NCBI RefSeq assembly: GCF_000767615.3
Contig: NZ_CP009553.3
Location: forward strand, 1,612,001-1,676,000
DNA from: Pandoraea pnomenusa
GTDB lineage: Bacteria > Pseudomonadota > Gammaproteobacteria > Burkholderiales > Burkholderiaceae
Length of the DNA: 64,000 bases
Direction of reading: 5' to 3'
Shown: positions 44,395-54,740 of the stretch, piece after piece
Layout: each line of letters begins with the position of its first letter
Numbering within the stretch: position 1 is the first letter of the stretch
Notes under the pieces: model-generated
Seen by the model: only the letters and a program-made list of their open reading frames with translations
The model's database searches: none
What the model was told of the DNA's origin: nothing
Translations under genes and position numbers: made by a program

Positions 44395-45315
44395 TCAGCC
44401 GTGTTTGACCGGGAAGAGACCTTGCGGGCGCACGGCGAGCACGGCGGCCATCACAAGGTAGATGAGCATCGACGCCAGCGCGGGGCCGGCGGTGTCCGCG
44501 GTGCTGCGCTCCATGAGGCTGCGCAGCAGTGCGGGCAATGCCGTTCGGCCGACCGTATCGACCACGCCGACGATCAACGCCGCGAGAAACGCGCCGCGCA
44601 CCGAGCCGATGCCGCCGATCACGATCACGACCATCGTGAGAATCAGGATCGGCTCGCCCATGCCCGGCTGAACCGACAGGATCGGGCCCGCCATCAGGCC
44701 GGCAATCCCGGCGAGAATCGCGCCCAGGCCGAACAGCAGCGAATTGAGCAGCACAATGTTCACCCCCAGCGCGCCGACCATCTGGCGGTGCGTGGAGCCG
44801 GCGCGGATCAGCATGCCGATGCGCGTGCGGTGGATGAGCACATAGCAGCCGAGCGCCACCGCAAGACCCACCACGATGATGAGGAAACGGTATGCCGGGT
44901 ACGCCAGGCCGAACAGATTCACCGTGCCGGCGAGCCATTCGGGCACTTCCATGTAGTACGGCGACGGCCCCCAGATCATCCGGGCCAGTTCATTGAAGAA
45001 CAGGATCAGGCCGAAGGTGGCCAGTACCTGGTCGAGGTGATCGCGGTCGTAAAGGGTCTTGAGCGCGACAAACTCGACGATCAGGCCGATGACGAGCATG
45101 GCCGGCACGATCGCCACGGCGGCAAGCGCGAACGATCCCGTGTGGTTGTACACGGTGGCGGCGATGAAGGCGCCCATCATGTACAGCGAGCCGTGCGCGA
45201 GGTTCACGAAATTCATGATGCCGAAAACCAGCGTGAGGCCGGCGGCCATCAGGAACAGCAGAATGCCCAGTTGCAGGCCGTTCAGGCACTGCATGACGAA
45301 AAGCGTGAGACTCAT
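44395..45315 (-). CDS. livH: Liv-type ABC transporter permease LivH
   Basis: This 306-aa permease has the LivH start MSLTLFVMQCLNGLQLGILLFLMAAG, the GIMNFVNLAHGSLYMMGA block and GSTHRQMVGALGV. Its ATG overlaps the stop of the upstream hydrolase gene (ATGA), so it is coupled to the catabolic genes. Confidence 0.94.
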   Translation of the reverse strand: MSLTLFVMQCLNGLQLGILLFLMAAGLTLVFGIMNFVNLAHGSLYMMGAFIAATVYNHTGSFALAAVAIVPAMLVIGLIVEFVALKTLYDRDHLDQVLATFGLILFFNELARMIWGPSPYYMEVPEWLAGTVNLFGLAYPAYRFLIIVVGLAVALGCYVLIHRTRIGMLIRAGSTHRQMVGALGVNIVLLNSLLFGLGAILAGIAGLMAGPILSVQPGMGEPILILTMVVIVIGGIGSVRGAFLAALIVGVVDTVGRTALPALLRSLMERSTADTAGPALASMLIYLVMAAVLAVRPQGLFPVKHG

Positions 45316-46184
45316 GTCGCCTCCCGGGGAAGCCCCATCTGGCGGAAGATGGCCTGCGTGAGCGGGCTCGCGGCGTCGTTGAGCGTGAGTACGATATCGA
45401 AGTGGTTGGTGCCGGGCATCGGCACGTACGTCCCCTCGAAGCCTCTGGCGCGCCACGCCGCGAGATAGTCGTCGGTCTGGCGCTTGAACTCGGCTGTCTC
45501 GGTCTCGCCGTACGACACCACCAGCGGGCAGCCGTGCGAGGGCAACTGGAAATACGGGCTGTTGCGGCGGGCGTCTTCCTCGGAGAGCTTCATCCATTCA
45601 TTGATGTGCGTGAACGGAATGGGCGTGAGGTCGAACAGGCCGGAGAGCGGCACCGCGCCGGCGATCACGTTCTCGGGGACGCCGTATGCCGCGTGCCAGC
45701 CGTGGGCAAGCAGCATGCCCACCAGGTGGCCGCCGGCCGAGCTGCCGCAGACATGGATGCGGCGCGCGTCGCCGTGGTGCTCGCCGATGTGGCGATGCAC
45801 CCACGCGAGCGCACGTCGGGTCTGGTCGACGATGGTGTCGAGCGAGGCACCCGGCGCGAGCGAGTAGTTGACGGCGACCACCGTGGCGCCGGCGCGTGTG
45901 AAGGCGGGCGCCATGTTGCTCGAATCGCTCTTGTTGAGCGCGCGCCAGTAGCCGCCGTGCACGAAGAAGAACACGGGGGCGCCGGGCGCGGGCGCGGGAA
46001 AGATGTCCAGCGTTTCGTCGGGATGCTCCCCGTAGGCGACATCCAGGACGCACGGCGTGGTCGCGCGGGCATGCGCGCTGTCGGCGGCGTACTGTTCCAG
46101 GATGTCGAGAATGTTCGGCGTGGTGGCGCGAGCGTTGTATTGAACGTCCAGCTCGGCGTCGTCGAAATTGCGGTAGCGCTTCAT
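45312..46184 (-). CDS. Arylformamidase-like alpha/beta hydrolase
   Basis: This 290-aa alpha/beta hydrolase resembles the eukaryotic-type kynurenine formamidase/carboxylesterase group: oxyanion motif HGGYW (76-80), nucleophile GSSAG (S149) and a C-terminal GTNHFDIV histidine. It sits inside the 3-hydroxyanthranilate operon between the substrate-binding protein and livH. That context suggests hydrolysis of N-formylkynurenine or a similar N-formyl or ester aromatic, but this is an inference; the classical bacterial KynB fold is different. Confidence 0.78.
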   Translation of the reverse strand: MKRYRNFDDAELDVQYNARATTPNILDILEQYAADSAHARATTPCVLDVAYGEHPDETLDIFPAPAPGAPVFFFVHGGYWRALNKSDSSNMAPAFTRAGATVVAVNYSLAPGASLDTIVDQTRRALAWVHRHIGEHHGDARRIHVCGSSAGGHLVGMLLAHGWHAAYGVPENVIAGAVPLSGLFDLTPIPFTHINEWMKLSEEDARRNSPYFQLPSHGCPLVVSYGETETAEFKRQTDDYLAAWRARGFEGTYVPMPGTNHFDIVLTLNDAASPLTQAIFRQMGLPREAT

Positions 46185-46383
46185 AAACCCTCGATGGTGC
46201 TCCGGTATGGCCCGGGTCGTGCAACGGCGGTGACGGTGGCGGTGGGGGCCACGGACACTTCAGCAGCGGCCCGCGGCGATCCCGCGCGCGGGGCGCGCTC
46301 GCCGTGTGCCGGTCCAGCAGTTCACATCACGCATGGCGGGACATCGTGAGCCACGACGGCCCCACCATGCAATGCGCAGCAGC

Positions 46384-47577
46384 TTACGATTTGATCTTGC
46401 ACTGTGCGGCCAGATCGGCGCGCGTCTTGATGTGGATTTGCCCCTTGGTGGCGAAGGCGGCGCCCGAGGCGTCCTTCACCACGTCCACGCGATAGAACTG
46501 CGCGACGGGGAACTGGTTGCTGGCGAACTTGAACGGTCCGCGCACCGACGCGAAGTCGGCCGCCTTGAGCGCGGTGCGCAGCGCTTCGCGGTCCGCCACG
46601 CTGCCCTTGGTCTTGGCAAGCGCGGAGTCGATCAGGTTGGCCGCGTCATACGACTGCGCGGCGTACATCGAGGGCACGCGGTTGTACTTTTTCTGGAAGG
46701 CCGCGACGAACTGCTTGTTCTGCGCGTTGTCGAGATCCGGCGAGTACGGCGCGCTGGTGATCGCCCCCACGGCCAGTTCCTTGAGCGCGGGCAGGGTGGA
46801 GCCGTCGATGGTCGACACCGAGATCAGCGGGATCTTGCCGAGCAAGCCGGCCTGGCGGTACTGCTTGACGAAGTTCACGCCCATGCCGCCCGGATAGAAC
46901 ACATAGACGGCGTCGGGCTTGGCGGCCTGCAACTGGGCAATTTCGGCCGAGTAGTCCGGCTGATTGACCTGGGTGTACACCTCGTCGACGATCTGCCCCT
47001 TGTAGTCGCGCTTGAAGCCGTTCACGGCGTCGCGTCCGGCTTGATAGTTCGGCGCCATCACGTACATCTTCTTGTAGCCGAGATCGGTCGAGAGCTGACC
47101 GCCCGCCTCGTGCAGCTCGTCGTTGTCCCACGAGGTCGAGAAGAAGTTCGGCGAGCACTGCGCGCCGGCGATCGGCGTCGGGCCGGCGTTCGAGCCGACC
47201 ATGACCACGCCCGCGTTCGTCACGTTCTTGTGGATGGCCATCATCACGTTCGAGAACGTCACGCCGGTGATGATCGACACCTTGTCGCGCTCCACGAGCT
47301 TCTGCGCGGCCTGCACGCCCACGTCGGGCTTGAGCTGGTCGTCTTCCTTGATGACCTGCACCGGCACGCCGCCGAGCTTGCCGCCCTTTTGCTCGACGGC
47401 GAGCATGAAGGCGTCGTACTGGTCCTGCCCGAGCGCGCCGCCGGGGCCGGAGAGCGTACCGATGAAACCGATCTTCACCTGGGCGTGCGCCCCGGTCGAT
47501 GCGAACATCGCGGCGGCTGCGGCGACGGCGCCCAGTACGGCGATGGCTTTGCGTTGCGTGGTCTTCGTTCCCGTCAT
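46384..47577 (-). CDS. Liv-type ABC transporter substrate-binding protein
   Basis: This 397-aa periplasmic protein has a signal peptide ending AHAQ (cleavage before VKIGF) and the type I periplasmic-binding motif VKIGFIGTLSGPGG. It supplies ligand to LivHMGF, encoded in the same operon. Given the neighbours, the ligand is probably an aromatic amino acid or acid such as kynurenine, anthranilate or hydroxyanthranilate rather than leucine. A second ATG (47580) is next to the chosen one. TTGACG about 160 nt upstream on the minus strand could be an internal promoter. Confidence 0.9.
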   Translation of the reverse strand: MTGTKTTQRKAIAVLGAVAAAAAMFASTGAHAQVKIGFIGTLSGPGGALGQDQYDAFMLAVEQKGGKLGGVPVQVIKEDDQLKPDVGVQAAQKLVERDKVSIITGVTFSNVMMAIHKNVTNAGVVMVGSNAGPTPIAGAQCSPNFFSTSWDNDELHEAGGQLSTDLGYKKMYVMAPNYQAGRDAVNGFKRDYKGQIVDEVYTQVNQPDYSAEIAQLQAAKPDAVYVFYPGGMGVNFVKQYRQAGLLGKIPLISVSTIDGSTLPALKELAVGAITSAPYSPDLDNAQNKQFVAAFQKKYNRVPSMYAAQSYDAANLIDSALAKTKGSVADREALRTALKAADFASVRGPFKFASNQFPVAQFYRVDVVKDASGAAFATKGQIHIKTRADLAAQCKIKS

Positions 47578-47797
47578 CATGGTCTCCAAACTAAGTGCCG
47601 AAACTGGCAATCACTGTCAGCAGAGGACTTGCGCCGGGATACTTGACCGCTTCTTCACGTCGGTCATGGCAGGCCAGGCGCGTCAGACTGATACAAATCG
47701 TCCTATATTGTTTAAGCGTCAAATATTTCAGTGCCCAGCCTAAACGACGCCTTTTGCGTAGGCAAGCAATTTCAAAAACACCTCGGGAAAGCACCAG

Positions 47798-48793
47798 TCA
47801 GAGGTTGAAGAACTCCCGGGCGTTGCCGGCCAGAATGCGTGCCCGGGCGGTCTCGTCCAGGCCCGGCTGCTCGGCCACGAGCCGGCCGATGTCCTGTTCG
47901 CCGAGCGGGAAGGGGTGGTCCGAGCCGAGCATGATGCGCTCCACGCCCATGGTGTCGACCAGCAGGCGCAGGGCGCGCGGGTCGAACACCGCGCTGTCCA
48001 CGTAAAAGCGTTCGAGATAGTGCGACGGCGGATGAGGGCTGTCGGCGCGCACGATGTCGCGGCAGTGCCACGCGTTCTCGGCGCGGCCGAGCAGATACGG
48101 GAACGCGCCGCCGCCATGGGCGAAGCACAGCTTGAGCGAGCGCGGCAGGCGCTCGAACGCGCCGGAGAGGATCAGCGAGAGGATCGAGAGCTGCGTCTCG
48201 GCGGGCATGGCCACGAGCCACGGCATCATCCACTTCTTCATGCGCCCGTCGGTCATCATGTCCCACGGATGTACCAGCACGGGAATGTGCTCGTTGCCGC
48301 AGTGCCGCAAAAACGCCACGAGTTGTTCGTCGTCCAGATCTTTCGGCCCCAGGTGGTTGCCGATCTGCACGCCCACGTGGCCGGTGGCCTTGGCACGCGA
48401 GGCTTCCGCGCAAGCCAGGTCGAGATCCTGCAGCGGCACCTGCGCCATGGCCTTCAGGCGAGTGGGGGCGTAGGCGCAATGTTCGAGCGCGAGATCGTTC
48501 ATGCGCCGCACCCAGTCGATCACCTTGCGGCCCTCGTAGCGGTAGCCGAACATGATCGGCGTGGCACACACGACCTGCAGGTCGATGCCGTGACGGTCGA
48601 GTTCTTCGATACGCAGCGCGGGATCCCACAACGCGCGGTAGACCGGCCGGAAGGCACGGTCGTCGAGCATGATGTTGCCGGTCTCGCCACCGTCGTCGAT
48701 ACGAAGCCAGGGCGCGGTGGCGGGGTCGAGGCGGGCCGCTTCCTCCCGCGCGATGCGCGGGAAGAAGTGGGCGTGCATGTCGATTTTCTTCAT
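47798..48793 (-). CDS. nbaD: 2-amino-3-carboxymuconate-6-semialdehyde decarboxylase
   Basis: This 331-aa amidohydrolase-fold decarboxylase (ACMSD) converts 2-amino-3-carboxymuconate semialdehyde to 2-aminomuconate semialdehyde and CO2. Metal ligands: H7 and H9 in MHAHFFP, VHPWDMM and [12 protein letters not shown]; the [10 protein letters not shown] acid motif is also present. It follows the 3-HAA dioxygenase gene after 37 nt. nbaD is the name used in the 2-nitrobenzoate pathway. Confidence 0.94.
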   Translation of the reverse strand: MKKIDMHAHFFPRIAREEAARLDPATAPWLRIDDGGETGNIMLDDRAFRPVYRALWDPALRIEELDRHGIDLQVVCATPIMFGYRYEGRKVIDWVRRMNDLALEHCAYAPTRLKAMAQVPLQDLDLACAEASRAKATGHVGVQIGNHLGPKDLDDEQLVAFLRHCGNEHIPVLVHPWDMMTDGRMKKWMMPWLVAMPAETQLSILSLILSGAFERLPRSLKLCFAHGGGAFPYLLGRAENAWHCRDIVRADSPHPPSHYLERFYVDSAVFDPRALRLLVDTMGVERIMLGSDHPFPLGEQDIGRLVAEQPGLDETARARILAGNAREFFNL

Positions 48794-48830
48794 GACGTGA
48801 CGTATTGGGTTCAGAGGGCGGCGCTGTGGC

Positions 48831-49436
<606 letters not shown>

Positions 49437-49871
49437 TCAGCGTGCGCGCGGCGAGTACGCCACGCATTTGATCTCGACGAGCAGCAGCGGATGCGGCAAC
49501 TGGTGCACCGCCACGGTGGTGCGCGTGGGGCCGCTCTCGTCGAAATACTCGCCGTACACTTCGTTGTAGCCGCCGAAGTCGTTCATGTTGACGAGAAACG
49601 CGCCGACTTCGACCACGTCGGCGAGCGAGGCGCCTTCGCTGGCGAGAATGTCGCGAATGTTCTCGATGACCGCGCGGGTCTGCTCGCGAATGTCCAGTTG
49701 GGTCACGCCCAGGGCATCGACCTGGGCGCCGGCGTAGGTATTGTCCGGACGGCGCGAGCTGGTGCCCGAGACGAACAGGAAGTCTCCGGCGCGCTTGATG
49801 TGTGGGAATTTGCCGCGCGGTCTGGCCTTGCCTTCGACCACGCGGGCCTGCGTGTCTTGCGATGCGCTCAT
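49437..49871 (-). CDS. nbaF: RidA-family 2-aminomuconate deaminase
   Basis: This 144-aa protein is of the RidA/YjgF fold, with [12 protein letters not shown] and the C-terminal [13 protein letters not shown]. In 3-hydroxyanthranilate operons this family provides 2-aminomuconate deaminase, releasing ammonia to form 4-oxalocrotonate. The ATG was placed at MSASQ. It lies between the semialdehyde dehydrogenase and dioxygenase genes, so this role is likely, although general RidA housekeeping function is possible. Confidence 0.86.
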   Translation of the reverse strand: MSASQDTQARVVEGKARPRGKFPHIKRAGDFLFVSGTSSRRPDNTYAGAQVDALGVTQLDIREQTRAVIENIRDILASEGASLADVVEVGAFLVNMNDFGGYNEVYGEYFDESGPTRTTVAVHQLPHPLLLVEIKCVAYSPRAR

Positions 49872-49955
49872 GGATTCAGTCTCCGATTGGCTTGGGTAGC
49901 ATTGGCGCACGGGTGCGGCGCGCTCGACCCCCATCGATTGCGCCGCACCGTCGCC

Positions 49956-51428
49956 TCACAGTTTGATGCAGATGTTGGTGATTTCGGAATAGAAATCGAG
50001 CGAGTGGCGGCCGCCCTCGCGGCCCAGTCCCGAGAGCTTCACGCCGCCGAACGGCGTGCGCAGATCGCGCAGGAACCATGTGTTGACCCACACGAGTCCG
50101 GTCTGGAACTGCCGGGCCACCCGGTGCGCGCGCGAAAGATTCGTCGTCCACACGCATCCGGCCAGACCGTAGTCGCTGTCGTTCACGCGACGAATCACTT
50201 CCTCTTCGGTGTCGAACGGCGCCACGTGACACACCGGTCCGAAGATCTCTTCGCGCACGCAGCGCGCCGAGTCCGGCAGGCCGGTCCAGACGGTGGGCTG
50301 CACGAATGCGCCTTCGTCGCGGCCATCGCCGAACGTCGGCACGCCGCCGCCGGTGACGACCGTGGCACCTTCCTCCACCGCGAGCCGATAGTACGAGAGC
50401 ACCTTCTCGCGATGCTTTCGGGAAACGAGCGGCCCCATCTGCACCCCCGGCGCATCGGGCGCGTCGATGCGCAGCGCGGCGGCCCGTTCGCCGAGCGCGG
50501 CCACGAATTTGTCGAAGATCGGGCGCTCGACATAGACACGCTCGGAGCACAGGCAGACCTGGCCGGCATTGGTGAACGAGGAGCGCACCACGCCGTCGAC
50601 AGCCTTCTCGAAGTCGGCGTCGGCGAACACCACGGCGGCGTTCTTGCCGCCGAGTTCGAATGAGATTTCTTTCACGCCGTCGGCCACGGCCTTCATGATG
50701 GCGCTGCCGGTGCGCGATTCGCCGGTGAACGTGATCGCGGCGACGTCCGGGTGCCGGGTGAGGAATTCGCCCGCCGAGTTCGGCCCGAATCCGTGCACGA
50801 GGTTGAACACGCCCGGCGGCACGCCGGCGTCGTGCATCACCTCGGCGAGCAGCGTGGCGGACGAGGGCGTTTCTTCCGAGGGCTTGGCCACCACGCAGTT
50901 GCCCATCGCCAGGGCGGGGGCAACCTTCCACGTGAAGAGCAGCAGCGGCAGGTTCCACGGCGAGATGATGCCGATCACGCCGAGCGGCTTGCGTGTGACG
51001 TAGTTCATCACGTCGCCGCCGTCGGCCGCGCGCATCTCGAAGACCTCGCTGCCGGCGGTCTTGATGAGGTCCGCAAACATTCGGAAGTTGGCGATGCCGC
51101 GCGCGATGTCGAGGGTGCGTGCCTGTTCCTGCGGGCGTCCCGTGTCGGCCACTTCGGCGGCCACGAATTCGTCGAAGCGCGCCTGGATGCCGTCGGCGAT
51201 GCGATGCAGCACGTCCGCGCGCTCGGCCGGCGTGGTCTTGCCCCATGGGCCTTCGTGCAGGGCGCGGCGCGCGGCGCGCACGGCGCGATCGACCGTGGTG
51301 GCGTCCGCTTCGCAAACCTTCGCGACGCAATGCCCGTCGACCGGGCTGAGGTTATCGAACTGACGATCGGTGGCGACGAACGCACCGTCCACGTAATGCC
51401 GCAGCAGCGGCGCAGTCGCAAGGCTCAC
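49956..51428 (-). CDS. nbaE: 2-aminomuconate-6-semialdehyde dehydrogenase
   Basis: This 490-aa aldehyde dehydrogenase oxidises 2-aminomuconate semialdehyde to 2-aminomuconate with NAD+. It has the nucleotide motif WNLPLLLFTW, the Glu in FELGGKNAAVVFADAD and the catalytic Cys in AGQVCLCSERV, like AMSDH/HMSDH. The start is a GTG at 51428 with a perfect AGGAGACCTC upstream; a longer ATG start at 51494 has no ribosome-binding site. It is the first gene of the 3-HAA operon. Confidence 0.92.
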   Translation of the reverse strand: MSLATAPLLRHYVDGAFVATDRQFDNLSPVDGHCVAKVCEADATTVDRAVRAARRALHEGPWGKTTPAERADVLHRIADGIQARFDEFVAAEVADTGRPQEQARTLDIARGIANFRMFADLIKTAGSEVFEMRAADGGDVMNYVTRKPLGVIGIISPWNLPLLLFTWKVAPALAMGNCVVAKPSEETPSSATLLAEVMHDAGVPPGVFNLVHGFGPNSAGEFLTRHPDVAAITFTGESRTGSAIMKAVADGVKEISFELGGKNAAVVFADADFEKAVDGVVRSSFTNAGQVCLCSERVYVERPIFDKFVAALGERAAALRIDAPDAPGVQMGPLVSRKHREKVLSYYRLAVEEGATVVTGGGVPTFGDGRDEGAFVQPTVWTGLPDSARCVREEIFGPVCHVAPFDTEEEVIRRVNDSDYGLAGCVWTTNLSRAHRVARQFQTGLVWVNTWFLRDLRTPFGGVKLSGLGREGGRHSLDFYSEITNICIKL

Positions 51429-51554
51429 GAGGTCTCCTGGAGCTGAGTGTTTTGCGGGGTGGCGGCGCGGCGCTCGACGCCATGGGTCCTCCACCGGATG
51501 CCCTCAAGTCTAGGCATCCGGGTCTATAAAAAATAATGAAATGTCGCGGATCGT

Positions 51555-51602
51555 CTATTCCTAAATGGAATAGCAGCGGGAATAGCAGCGGGAATAGCAG
51601 CG
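51555..51602. promoter_or_regulatory. Repeat and dyad in the nba operon control region
   Basis: CTATTCC-taaat-GGAATAG (51555-51573) is a perfect 7-bp inverted repeat. Its right arm starts three tandem copies of the 12-bp GGAATAGCAGCG (51567-51602). On the minus strand TATAGA near 51525 could be the -10 of the operon. The element probably binds a regulator not encoded nearby, or the LacI/LysR proteins of this window. Confidence 0.6.
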
Positions 51603-51606
51603 CCGT

Positions 51607-52173
51607 TCAGCGGTGGGATGGGTGGTTCACCCGGGCGCGGGCTTCACGAAGGTCGCGCGGGTCACGTTCCTCGCCGATGGCCGCGGGAGGCAGGTCGGAG
51701 TCCAGATATTCGACCAGGTGGGCGTTGAGCAGGGCGGCAAGTCCTTCGCCGCCGCGGCGCATCACGTAATTGTGGTTCCAGCGGAACAACGGCTGGGCAA
51801 GGGGGGCGAGCTTGTTCATCCATGGCCGCGTGGTGTGCACGTCCCAGGCATAGCGCACGACCGTGATCGCGCCTTCGGTATCGAAACGCCACACGCCGGT
51901 GCCTTGCGCCTCGCCGGTGGCCACGCTGCGCACTTCGCGCATGGGCTCGACGTGGGTGATGCGGGTCTCGAACGTCAGCGAGTAGGGCAAGGCGCCATGC
52001 CATGTGAGTTCGCGCACGGCGCCCACACCGTCGGCATCGCCCGGATCCAGCGTGCGCACTTCGCGCACGCATGGCCACCAACGTGCCCAATGGTCCACGT
52101 CGCGGATCGTGTCCCAGACTTCGTTGAGCGGCGCGGTGAGCCGCCAAAGGGTCAGAAAGTGATACTCGTTCAT
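51607..52173 (-). CDS. SRPBCC-family (START-like) protein
   Basis: This 188-aa protein has the START/polyketide-cyclase-like fold: an N-terminal beta strand and helix (LTAPLNEVWDTIRDVDHWARWWP) and a C-terminal helix. The family binds hydrophobic ligands in a cavity and may be a hydratase or carrier; function unknown. It lies upstream of the 3-HAA operon on the same strand, separated by 178 bp containing a probable promoter, so shared transcription is only possible. Confidence 0.84.
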   Translation of the reverse strand: MNEYHFLTLWRLTAPLNEVWDTIRDVDHWARWWPCVREVRTLDPGDADGVGAVRELTWHGALPYSLTFETRITHVEPMREVRSVATGEAQGTGVWRFDTEGAITVVRYAWDVHTTRPWMNKLAPLAQPLFRWNHNYVMRRGGEGLAALLNAHLVEYLDSDLPPAAIGEERDPRDLREARARVNHPSHR

Positions 52174-52347
52174 GGCCGATCCCGTTCGTGGTTGGAGGGG
52201 GCGTCGTCATGCCCGGTGCGGCAAATGCGCCCGAGGGGAACCGCATCGGACTTCCAGTATAGGCGGGCTGGCGCGCTTTGCCGGCACCGGCCATCGCCCC
52301 TGGGCCTGTCATCAATTCATCACATTCCCTCCATACAATCCCGTAGT

Positions 52348-52371
52348 GAAAACGTTTTCGTAAACGTTTAC
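52348..52371. promoter_or_regulatory. Two abutting LacI-type operators
   Basis: GAAAACGTTTTC (52348-52359) and GTAAACGTTTAC (52360-52371) are both perfect 12-bp palindromes with the AAACGTTT core of GalR/LacI boxes, placed side by side 60 bp before the LacI gene. They probably give cooperative autoregulation and control of the operon downstream. Confidence 0.85.
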
Positions 52372-52432
52372 ATTTACGCAAAATCCGTCAACGTCGATAT
52401 CGGCGTCGTTTGACGACACTAACGAGAGGAGC

Positions 52433-53506
52433 ATGGGCGTGGCAGATATCCGGGACGTGGCGCAGCGCGCGGGATGTTCGATTGCGACGGTGTCGCGCGC
52501 CCTCAATTCGCCGCAACTGGTGCGCCCCGAGACGCTGGCACGGGTGCAGGCCGCCGCGGCGGAACTCAAGTTCCGCCCGAATGCGCTCGGGCGGCAGTTG
52601 CGTGGCGAGCGCACCGGCCTGATCGGCGTGATGCTGCCCACGCTGGGCAACCCCGTGTTCGCCGACTGTCTCGAAGGGATCGAGGCGGCCATCGACGGCA
52701 CCGGCCGCCGGCTGCTGCTCGTGACCACGCAGTACGACCCCGAGCGCGAGCGCAACGCCATCGAAACGTTGTTGCAACAGCGCGTCGACGGTCTGCTGCT
52801 CACGCTGGCCGATGCCGAGCACAGTGCGCTGATCGACGATCTCGCCGCCGAAGGCGTGCCCTGCCAGATGCTCTACAACGACGCGCCGGCGCGGCCGTGC
52901 GTGTCGGTCGACAACCGGGCGGCCGCCGCGCAGGGCGTGGCAATGCTGATCGAAGCGGGACATCGCGACATCGTCATGGTGACCGGGGCGCTGCACGCCT
53001 CCGACCGTGCCAAGCGGCGTTATCTCGGCTATGGCGACGCCATGCGGGCCGCCGGCCTCACGCCGCTGCCCGCCGTCGAAATCGATTTCAACAGTGGTGC
53101 ACGCGGCGAACGCGTGCGCGAGTGGCTGGCGCAGCGCGAGCGCGACGGCGCTCGCCCCACCGCCATCTTCTGCTCCAACGATTTGCTTGCCCTCGGCGTG
53201 ATGCGCGCGCTGCGCGAGGCGGGACTGCGCGTGCCCGACGACATGTCCGTGCTCGGTTTCGACGGCCTGGCCGTGGGCGAGCTGCTCTCGCCCACGCTCG
53301 CCACCGTCGTGCAGCCGAGCGTGGAGATCGGCCGCCACGCGGCGCAACGCCTGCTCGCGCAAATCGACGCGCGCGCCGGTGCGACGCCCGGGCACGAGGC
53401 GTCGCCGAGCCACGCGCTGATCCTGCCGCACGAGATTCGGCGGGGCGGCACGGTGGCGGCGCCGCCGCACGGCATCGGCCAGCAAGGCCCAGGCAGTGAT
53501 GAATAG
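52433..53506 (+). CDS. LacI-family transcriptional regulator
   Basis: This 357-aa regulator has the LacI HTH and hinge at residues 4-60 (IRDVAQRAGCSIATVSRALNSPQLV) and a PurR-like sugar-binding domain. An AGAGGAG site precedes the ATG. The two abutting palindromes upstream are its probable binding sites. The ABC importer and phosphodiesterase genes follow 180 bp downstream, so it likely represses them in answer to a substrate of that pathway. Confidence 0.93.
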   Translation: MGVADIRDVAQRAGCSIATVSRALNSPQLVRPETLARVQAAAAELKFRPNALGRQLRGERTGLIGVMLPTLGNPVFADCLEGIEAAIDGTGRRLLLVTTQYDPERERNAIETLLQQRVDGLLLTLADAEHSALIDDLAAEGVPCQMLYNDAPARPCVSVDNRAAAAQGVAMLIEAGHRDIVMVTGALHASDRAKRRYLGYGDAMRAAGLTPLPAVEIDFNSGARGERVREWLAQRERDGARPTAIFCSNDLLALGVMRALREAGLRVPDDMSVLGFDGLAVGELLSPTLATVVQPSVEIGRHAAQRLLAQIDARAGATPGHEASPSHALILPHEIRRGGTVAAPPHGIGQQGPGSDE

Positions 53507-53686
53507 GGGCTGGCGAAGGTTTTGAAGGTTTTGCAGGGCAGCAGTAAGCAAGGAAATGGGCGCACGACTGGCTCCGCCAAGAGAGCACAGCGTTCGCCGA
53601 GGCAATCAGGCATTGGACTAGCACCAGACCGCAACTTGCGGCGGCATGAGAGTGCCGCCAACGCTCAGACATTCAGGAGCCCGGAA

Positions 53687-54700
53687 ATGAAGCTTTGGAT
53701 TACCCGCGCCGCACGCACGCTGGCGCTTTGCACCTTGCTCGGCGCTGGCGCCGCGCAGGCCCAGCAGACCGCCATCTGTTACAACTGCCCGCCGGAGTGG
53801 GCGGACTGGGCTGGTCAGGTCAAGGCGATTGCACAGGACACCGGCATTCGCGTGCCGCTCGACAACAAGAACTCCGGTCAGGCGGTCGCGCAGCTCATCG
53901 CCGAGCAGAAGGCGCCGGTGGCCGACATCGTGTACCTGGGGATCACGTCCGCGATCGAAGCGGCCAAGAAGGGTCTGCTCGCGCCGTACAAGCCCGCCAA
54001 CTGGGATCAGGTGCCGGCCAATCTGAAGGACCCGAACGGCATGTGGACCACGATCCACTCGGGCACGGTGGGTTTCTTCGTGAACCGCGACGCGCTCGAG
54101 GGCAAGCCGGTGCCGCGTTCGTGGGCCGACCTGCTCAAGCCGGAGTATCGCGGCATGGTGGGTTATCTGGACCCGAGCAGCGCGTTCGCGGGCTATGCCG
54201 CGGCGATCGCCGCCAACCAGGCGCTCGGCGGCTCGATGGACAACTTCGGTCCGGCCATCGGCTATTTTCAGAAGCTCAAGGCCAACGCGCCGATCGTGCC
54301 GAAGCAGACGGCCTACGCTCGCGTGCTCTCGGGTGAGATTCCTATCCTGATCGACTTCGACTTCAACGCGTACCGTGCGATCTACAAGGACCGCGCCAAC
54401 GTGCAGTTCGTGATTCCGATGGAAGGCACCGTGTCGCTGCCGTACGTCATCGCACTGGTCAGGGGCGCGCCGCATGCCGACAACGGCAAGAAGGTGATCG
54501 ACTACACGCTCTCGGACAAGGGCCAGGCGCATTGGGCGCATGCGTTCCTGCGTCCGGTGCGTGCCAACACGATGCCGGCGGACGTGGCCGCCAAGTTCCT
54601 GCCGGCCACCGACTATGCCCGTGTGAAGCCGGTCGATCTGCAGAAGCTGGCCGCGCAGCAGGATGCGTTCGGTCAGCAGTATCTGAAGAACGTGCGCTGA
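53687..54700 (+). CDS. ABC transporter substrate-binding protein
   Basis: This 337-aa periplasmic protein has a signal peptide ending AQAQQ and a type II periplasmic-binding fold. GQAVAQLIAEQKAPVADIVYLGI and PRSWADLLKPEYRGMVGYLDPSSAF are typical of the iron(III)/2-aminoethylphosphonate/polyamine group. It is followed by two permeases and an ATPase. A metallophosphodiesterase ends the operon, which favours a phosphorylated or phosphonate ligand. The ligand is an inference. Confidence 0.88.
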   Translation: MKLWITRAARTLALCTLLGAGAAQAQQTAICYNCPPEWADWAGQVKAIAQDTGIRVPLDNKNSGQAVAQLIAEQKAPVADIVYLGITSAIEAAKKGLLAPYKPANWDQVPANLKDPNGMWTTIHSGTVGFFVNRDALEGKPVPRSWADLLKPEYRGMVGYLDPSSAFAGYAAAIAANQALGGSMDNFGPAIGYFQKLKANAPIVPKQTAYARVLSGEIPILIDFDFNAYRAIYKDRANVQFVIPMEGTVSLPYVIALVRGAPHADNGKKVIDYTLSDKGQAHWAHAFLRPVRANTMPADVAAKFLPATDYARVKPVDLQKLAAQQDAFGQQYLKNVR

Positions 54701-54740
54701 GCACGGCAAAGCCCAACGAGGAAGAGGAGCAAAGCAAGCG

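Noticed and set aside
45312..46184. Identification as classical KynB formamidase
   Set aside because: The HGGYW and GSSAG motifs show an alpha/beta hydrolase, not the bacterial KynB metal-dependent fold; only formamidase-like activity is suggested by context.
46306..47646. Plus-strand open frame over the substrate-binding gene
   Set aside because: The minus-strand binding protein has a signal peptide and family motifs; the plus frame does not.
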